41,043 nt of DNA. Source: an uncultured Anaerolineae bacterium (GTDB lineage Bacteria > Chloroflexota > Anaerolineae > JACIWP01). The stretch is taken from the NCBI GenBank assembly GCA_938049385.1, contig CALIBQ010000021.1, positions 1-41,043 on the forward strand, read 5' to 3'. The notes beneath the pieces were generated by a model, which did not search any database, was not told the DNA's origin, and worked only from the letters and a program-made list of their open reading frames with translations. Positions 37,084 through 41,043 of the stretch are shown in pieces. Position 1 is the first letter of the stretch, and the number at the start of each line of letters is the position of its first letter. The position numbers were made by a program, and so were the translations under genes.

Positions 37084-38115
37084 ATGCCGGAAGAAGAGCG
37101 CATCGTCTCGCCGAAGCGGCGGGAGGAAGATAAACAAATCGCCAGCTTTCCCCTGCGGCCGCGTTCCCTGGACGAATACATCGGCCAGGAGCGGGTCAAG
37201 GAGAGCCTGCGCATCTGCATCCAGGCGGCGCAGGCGCGGCGCGAGCCGCTGGATCACATTCTGCTGTACGGCCCGCCGGGGCTGGGCAAGACCACGCTGG
37301 CGTACATCATCGCCAATGAGATGGGGGTGGCCATCAAGACGACCTCCGGGCCGGCCATTGAGCGCGCCGGCGACCTGGCGGCCATCATCACCAACCTCCA
37401 GCAGGGGGACGTGCTCTTCATTGACGAGATTCACCGCCTCAGCCGGGCCGTGGAGGAAGTGCTCTATCCCGCCATGGAGGACTTCGCGCTCGATATCGTC
37501 ATCGGTAAAGGCCCCAGCGCACGCAGTATCCGACTGAAGCTCCCGCGCTTCACGGTGATCGGTGCCACCACGCGGTTGGCGCTGGTTACCTCACCCCTGC
37601 GGGCACGCTTTGGCCAGGTCTATCGGCTGGACTTCTACGACGTGCCGGCGCTGGAGGCCATCGTGCGGCGCTCCGCCAATCTCCTGCAGATTGCCCTGGA
37701 CGACGCCGGCGCCCATGAGATCGCCCGGCGCTCGCGCGGCACCCCGCGCGTCGCCAATCGGCTCCTGCGCCGCATCCGCGATTATGCCACTGTGCGCGGC
37801 GACGGCACTATTACGCTGGAGGTCGCCCGCGAGGCCCTTGCCCTGCTGGATGTGGATGAGCTGGGATTGGATGAGATTGACCGCCGGCTCCTGCGCGTCA
37901 TCATCGAGAAGTTCGCCGGCGGACCGGTGGGGCTGGAAACCCTGGCCGCCGCCATCTCCGAGGAGCCGGATACCATCATGGATGTCTACGAGCCGTACCT
38001 GCTCCAGCTCGGGTTCCTCATGCGCACGCCGCGCGGCCGTGTGGCCACCCGCCGGGCATACGAACATCTGGGCATCGCCTATCCTGGAGGGCCGGAACAG
38101 CCGGTTTTATTCTGA
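37084..38115 (+). CDS. ruvB: Holliday junction branch migration ATPase RuvB
   Basis: This 343-residue AAA+ motor drives branch migration with Ruv[20 protein letters not shown] precedes Walker [10 protein letters not shown] at 63-71, [16 protein letters not shown], and Walker [11 protein letters not shown] near 113-122. Sensor 1 is [20 protein letters not shown], and the C-terminal winged helix (about 260-343) ends with [18 protein letters not shown]. Length is normal. I chose ATG 37084; an upstream in-frame ATG at 36973 precedes the promoter. No ruvA or ruvC is adjacent. QueH follows by eight bases. Confidence 0.97.
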   Translation: MPEEERIVSPKRREEDKQIASFPLRPRSLDEYIGQERVKESLRICIQAAQARREPLDHILLYGPPGLGKTTLAYIIANEMGVAIKTTSGPAIERAGDLAAIITNLQQGDVLFIDEIHRLSRAVEEVLYPAMEDFALDIVIGKGPSARSIRLKLPRFTVIGATTRLALVTSPLRARFGQVYRLDFYDVPALEAIVRRSANLLQIALDDAGAHEIARRSRGTPRVANRLLRRIRDYATVRGDGTITLEVAREALALLDVDELGLDEIDRRLLRVIIEKFAGGPVGLETLAAAISEEPDTIMDVYEPYLLQLGFLMRTPRGRVATRRAYEHLGIAYPGGPEQPVLF

Positions 38116-38123
38116 GGCAGGCC

Positions 38124-38939
38124 ATGACACAAGAGCGGGTACAGGTCTTTGACCAGCGCGGGCAGGAGCTCTCCCCCTGTTCCTTGGAAAAAGCGCAACG
38201 TCTGGTGGCAGAAGGGAAAGCACGCTGGCGCGAAGCACTGCCGCCGGCCGTTGAGCTGACGCGCGCCGTAGACCTGCCCGTTCGCAAGCCTCAAAAAGAA
38301 CCGGACTATGCCGGCCAGCGAGTGCTCCTTCACATCTGTTGTGGCCCCTGCGCTACGTACACCGTCGGCCGGCTGCGCACGCTGGGTTTCGCGGTGACTG
38401 GCTTCTGGTACAACCCCAACATCCACCCCTGGCAGGAGCATGAGCGCCGGCGCGAAAGCTTAGTGCGCTTTGCCGAGCAGGTGGCACTGCCCCTGCTGAT
38501 ACAGCCCGGGTATGACATGCCAGCCTTTTTCCGGCTGGTGGCCGGCCGCGAGCGCTTCCGCCGGCGGTGCGCCATCTGCTACGCCCTGCGCCTGCGCGCT
38601 GCCGCGCAAAAGGCGCGCGCGGAAGGCTTCGACGCTTTCACCACGACCCTGCTCATCAGCCCCTACCAGGAGCAGGAACTCATCCGACGCCTCGGGGAAC
38701 ACCTGGCCGACAGGGAGGGCGTGCGCTTTTACTTCGAGGACTTTCGCAAGGGGTGGGCGGAGCGCGGCCGGCTGACCCGCCAGTACGGCCTGTACCGCCA
38801 GCAGTACTGCGGCTGTGTGTACAGCGAGTGGGAGCGTTATCAGGGGGAGGCATGCGAGACCTATGCGCCCGCCCGTTTGGAGCCGGCCGACCTGCACGCT
38901 TATTTCGAAGAAGCCCTGGAGATTCTCGAACGCCTGTGA
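38124..38939 (+). CDS. queH: Epoxyqueuosine reductase QueH with N-terminal RRXRR-like extension
   Basis: The 271-residue protein has a QueH (DUF208) core from about residue 65. HICCGPCATYTV (Cys72, 73, 76), WYNPNIHPWQEHERR near 95-109, RRCAICYALRL (Cys149, 152) and YCGCVYSEWE (Cys229, 231) are the conserved motifs. It reduces epoxyqueuosine to queuosine in tRNA. The first 55 residues are extra: VQVFDQRGQELSPCSLEKAQ with RLVAEGKARWREA resembles the RRXRR/PLMP segment found at the N-terminus of IscB-type proteins. QueA follows with a TGATG overlap, making a two-step queuosine unit. The start follows GAGGCAGGCC. Confidence 0.93.
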   Translation: MTQERVQVFDQRGQELSPCSLEKAQRLVAEGKARWREALPPAVELTRAVDLPVRKPQKEPDYAGQRVLLHICCGPCATYTVGRLRTLGFAVTGFWYNPNIHPWQEHERRRESLVRFAEQVALPLLIQPGYDMPAFFRLVAGRERFRRRCAICYALRLRAAAQKARAEGFDAFTTTLLISPYQEQELIRRLGEHLADREGVRFYFEDFRKGWAERGRLTRQYGLYRQQYCGCVYSEWERYQGEACETYAPARLEPADLHAYFEEALEILERL

Positions 38940-39985
38940 TGAAGACGTCGGATTTTGACTACGAACTGCCCCCCGAACTGATTGCCCAGACACCAATCAC
39001 CCCGCGCCATGCCTCCCGGCTGATGGTGGTGGAGCGGGCGACAGGGTCCATCGCGCACCGACATTTTTACGAGATTGTGGAATATCTGCGGCCGGGTGAC
39101 CTGCTGGTAGCCAACGACAGCCGGGTCATCCCTGCCCGCATGTACGGCCATAAGGTTCCCACGGGCGGGAAGGTGGAGGTGCTCCTGCTGGCAAAGCGCG
39201 GGGAGCGCCTGTGGGAGGCGCTGACGCGCGGCAAGCGGCTAGTGCCGGGGACCGTCATCGCGCTCGATGCCGCAGGGGGCACGCCGGCGCTGACCTGCCG
39301 CGTGGTCGAGGTCACTGAGGCCGGCGGCCGCCTGTTGGAATTCGACGCACCGGTCGAGCCAGTGCTGGACAAGGTCGGGATCGTGCCCCTGCCGCCGTAC
39401 ATCCATGTACCTCTGCAGGACAGAGAGCGGTATCAGACCGTGTACGCCAAGGTGAACGGCTCGGTGGCGGCACCCACCGCCGGCCTGCATTTCACCCCGG
39501 AGCTGATGGAACAGGTGCGCAAGGTAGGGGCAGAATTTGCCTTTGTTACCCTGCACATCGGCTTAGATACGTTCCGGCCGGTGCAGGAGGAAGAGGTGGA
39601 ACAGCACCACATTCACTCGGAGTGGTGCACCCTGCCGGCGGAGACGGCGGAGCGCATCAATGCGGCGCGGCGGGAAGGCCGGCGCATCATCGCCGTGGGC
39701 ACCACCTCCGTGCGGGTGCTGGAGACGGGCGGGAAGCTGGCCGCGGAGCAGGGGAGCGGCACAGCGGTGGTCCCCTTCACTGGCCCGACCGATCTCTTTA
39801 TCTACCCTGGCTTCCACTTCCGCGTCGTGGATGCCATGATCACCAACTTTCACCTGCCGCGCTCGACCCTGTTAATGCTGGTGAGCGCCTTCGCCGGCCG
39901 CGAGCTGATCCTGCGCGCCTATCAGGAAGCAGTGCGCGAGCGCTACCGGTTTTACAGCTTCGGGGATGCCATGCTCATCCTATAG
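38939..39985 (+). CDS. queA: tRNA preQ1(34) S-adenosylmethionine ribosyltransferase-isomerase QueA
   Basis: The 348-residue enzyme transfers and isomerises ribose from S-adenosylmethionine to preQ1 in tRNA, giving epoxyqueuosine. The family signatures are FDYELPPELIAQTPITPRHA (6-25), LVANDSRVIPARMYGHK, VNGSVAAPTAGLHFTPELM near 175-193 and ITNFHLPRSTLLMLVSAFAG. YRFYSFGDAMLIL ends it. The start ATG shares its A with the queH stop, so translation is coupled and QueH then acts on its product. Its end overlaps the end of convergent dprA by six bases. Confidence 0.97.
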   Translation: MKTSDFDYELPPELIAQTPITPRHASRLMVVERATGSIAHRHFYEIVEYLRPGDLLVANDSRVIPARMYGHKVPTGGKVEVLLLAKRGERLWEALTRGKRLVPGTVIALDAAGGTPALTCRVVEVTEAGGRLLEFDAPVEPVLDKVGIVPLPPYIHVPLQDRERYQTVYAKVNGSVAAPTAGLHFTPELMEQVRKVGAEFAFVTLHIGLDTFRPVQEEEVEQHHIHSEWCTLPAETAERINAARREGRRIIAVGTTSVRVLETGGKLAAEQGSGTAVVPFTGPTDLFIYPGFHFRVVDAMITNFHLPRSTLLMLVSAFAGRELILRAYQEAVRERYRFYSFGDAMLIL

Positions 39986-40957
39986 CTTCGGGGTGGGGGT
40001 GCGGTAGTCCGGCGCCGGCCCCTCGAGCAGTCTCTCCTGCCGCACTGCTTCCAGCGGCATGACCGGCGGTTCCAGCCCCCGGATTTCCTCGGCCAAAGCA
40101 TCCCAATCCGCCTCGCGCGGGTCCAGCGGGTGTGCCCCTTCTGCCAGGAGCAGGTCACAGCCGGCACTTCCCGGCACCGCCCAGAGGGCGCGGCCCTGCC
40201 GGCGGGCAAAGCGCGCCGCGTACATGCTCCCCCCTTCCACCCCCGTCTCCACTACAATGACCGCCCGACTCATGCCGCTGATGAGACGGTTGCGCGCCAC
40301 CAGGTTCTGCCGCAGGACGCCAGCATCCGGAGGAAGCTCGGAAATGAGCGCGCCGGCGGCCAGGATGTCGGGGAGTAGGCCGGCAGTGGGTAGTTCGCCG
40401 GCGCGCAGGAGGCCGAGACCCAATACCGCGGTGGTGCGGCCGCCGGCGCGCACCGCCGCCTGATGCGCCAGGCTGTCCACCCCGCGCGCCATCCCGCTGA
40501 CGATGGTGATGCCGCGGCGGGCAAGCTCCCCTGCGATGACGCCGGCGGCGCGCTTTCCGACAGCAGTCGGCCGGCGGGTGCCGACGACGGCCGCGGCCGC
40601 TGTATCAGTGGGGAGCAAACTGCCCTGCACGAAGAGGAGGGGCGGGCTGTCGGGGAGCCGGCGCAAATTGTTGGGATACGCGATGTTGTCTAAGGGTATC
40701 GGCGTAATGCCATGCGATCGCCAATGTGCGAGCAACTGTGCGGTGCGTTCTGGGGAGGCGCTGGAAACGGCGCCGGCAATCTTGCGGCCCACGCCGGGCA
40801 CATGCATAAGCGCCGCCGGCGAGGCACGCAGGACATCTTCCGGCGTTCCGAAATGGGTTAACAGCCGGCGCAGGAGCACGCCGCCTACGCCTGGCACCAG
40901 GCATAGAGTGATGTAGGCCAGATTGTCGTCCGGCAGGGGGCCGGCGGTGCCCATCAT
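39980..40957 (-). CDS. dprA: DNA processing protein DprA
   Basis: The 325-residue Rossmann-fold protein loads RecA on incoming single-stranded DNA in natural transformation. An N-terminal helix-hairpin-helix/SAM-like region (about 15-65; LVPGVGGVLLRRLLTHFG and VPGVGRKIAG) precedes the core. The core shows YPNNLRRLPDSPPLLFVQGS, AVVGTRRPTAVGKRAA, IVSGMARGVDSLAHQAAV, NRLISGMSRAVIVVETG and GRALWAVPGS. The C-terminal winged helix seen in some DprA proteins is short or lacking. The start ATG at 40957 follows GGGAGCTGAC, with a second ATG immediately after. Confidence 0.95.
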   Translation of the reverse strand: MMGTAGPLPDDNLAYITLCLVPGVGGVLLRRLLTHFGTPEDVLRASPAALMHVPGVGRKIAGAVSSASPERTAQLLAHWRSHGITPIPLDNIAYPNNLRRLPDSPPLLFVQGSLLPTDTAAAAVVGTRRPTAVGKRAAGVIAGELARRGITIVSGMARGVDSLAHQAAVRAGGRTTAVLGLGLLRAGELPTAGLLPDILAAGALISELPPDAGVLRQNLVARNRLISGMSRAVIVVETGVEGGSMYAARFARRQGRALWAVPGSAGCDLLLAEGAHPLDPREADWDALAEEIRGLEPPVMPLEAVRQERLLEGPAPDYRTPTPKL

Positions 40958-40985
40958 GTCAGCTCCCGGACATTCGGCGGCCTCC

Positions 40986-41043
40986 CTATTGAGCGTTGGT
41001 GTCGTCCTGGTTTCTCCGCCAGGCGCTGAACCGTCTGGCGGAG
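40986..41043 (-). CDS. Possible C-terminal end of a gene upstream of dprA
   Basis: A minus-strand frame open to the right edge ends SARRFSAWRRNQDDTNAQ and stops at a TAG (40986-40988), 28 bases before dprA. Other frames are open here too, including the dprA frame, so only adjacent sequence can decide. A 9-bp inverted repeat (CTCCGCCAG 41014-41022, CTGGCGGAG 41035-41043) lies in the same stretch. Confidence 0.25.
   Translation of the reverse strand, partial: SARRFSAWRRNQDDTNAQ

Noticed and set aside
34555-37434. Very long minus-strand open frame (about 959 codons) opposite MurF-Alr
   Set aside because: It is rich in His, Gln and Arg and mirrors a well-supported plus-strand gene; such antisense frames arise from G+C-rich codon use.

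Overview
The window is a dense, G+C-rich bacterial chromosome segment with no phage, IS transposase, CRISPR array, rRNA or tRNA that I could recognise. Several features point to a member of the Chloroflexota, probably Anaerolineae-like: low-complexity Val/Glu/Lys linkers behind the lipobox of a transporter lipoprotein, a secreted protein ending in LPLILRLW, HspR-type regulators, bacterial eRF1-like proteins, and mevalonate-type isoprenoid genes. This placement is inference; no phylogenetic marker was computed. The hexamer GCCGGC is strikingly frequent in most genes and thins out in a few A+T-richer islands.

Left part (1-11012). A minus-strand pair encodes a secreted alpha/alpha-barrel repeat protein and a secreted DUF4430 protein, the two halves of a transcobalamin/intrinsic-factor-like cobalamin binder. 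A consensus promoter, a cobalamin riboswitch and an intrinsic terminator precede them. Then, on the plus strand, come an ADP-ribosylglycohydrolase, an alpha/beta hydrolase, a repeat-bearing gap, a solute-binding lipoprotein, glycerate 2-kinase, a phosphohexomutase, an SPFH/prohibitin protein and a small membrane protein.

Stress block (11009-15429). A minus-strand HspR-like regulator diverges from a DnaJ/CbpA - HtrA - second HspR-like regulator - eRF1-like (baeRF) series. Both promoters are near-consensus, with a perfect dyad between them.

Sugar block (15784-25105). An unusual SDR (catalytic Tyr replaced by His) is followed by a class I DhnA/LsrF-type aldolase, a BMP-family binding lipoprotein, a double ABC ATPase, two permeases, a second SDR and an FGGY kinase. 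Together they could import, oxidise, phosphorylate and cleave one unknown sugar or polyol.

Isoprenoid block (25743-30467, minus). Five tightly packed genes encode mevalonate kinase, a UbiD-type decarboxylase, aconitase X large and small subunits, and isopentenyl phosphate kinase. This is the complete lower part of the archaeal anhydromevalonate-phosphate mevalonate route, in a bacterial setting, and is the most remarkable feature of the window. A DUF454 membrane protein lies downstream of it. Upstream are thioredoxin, a CsoR-family regulator and an A+T-rich PLD-type nuclease-like protein with a DpnI-like winged helix.

Right part (32727-41043). PHP phosphoesterase, DUF3795 protein, CutA and a MurF-alanine racemase fusion are followed by RuvB, QueH with an extra N-terminal RRXRR-like segment, and QueA. 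DprA is convergent with QueA.
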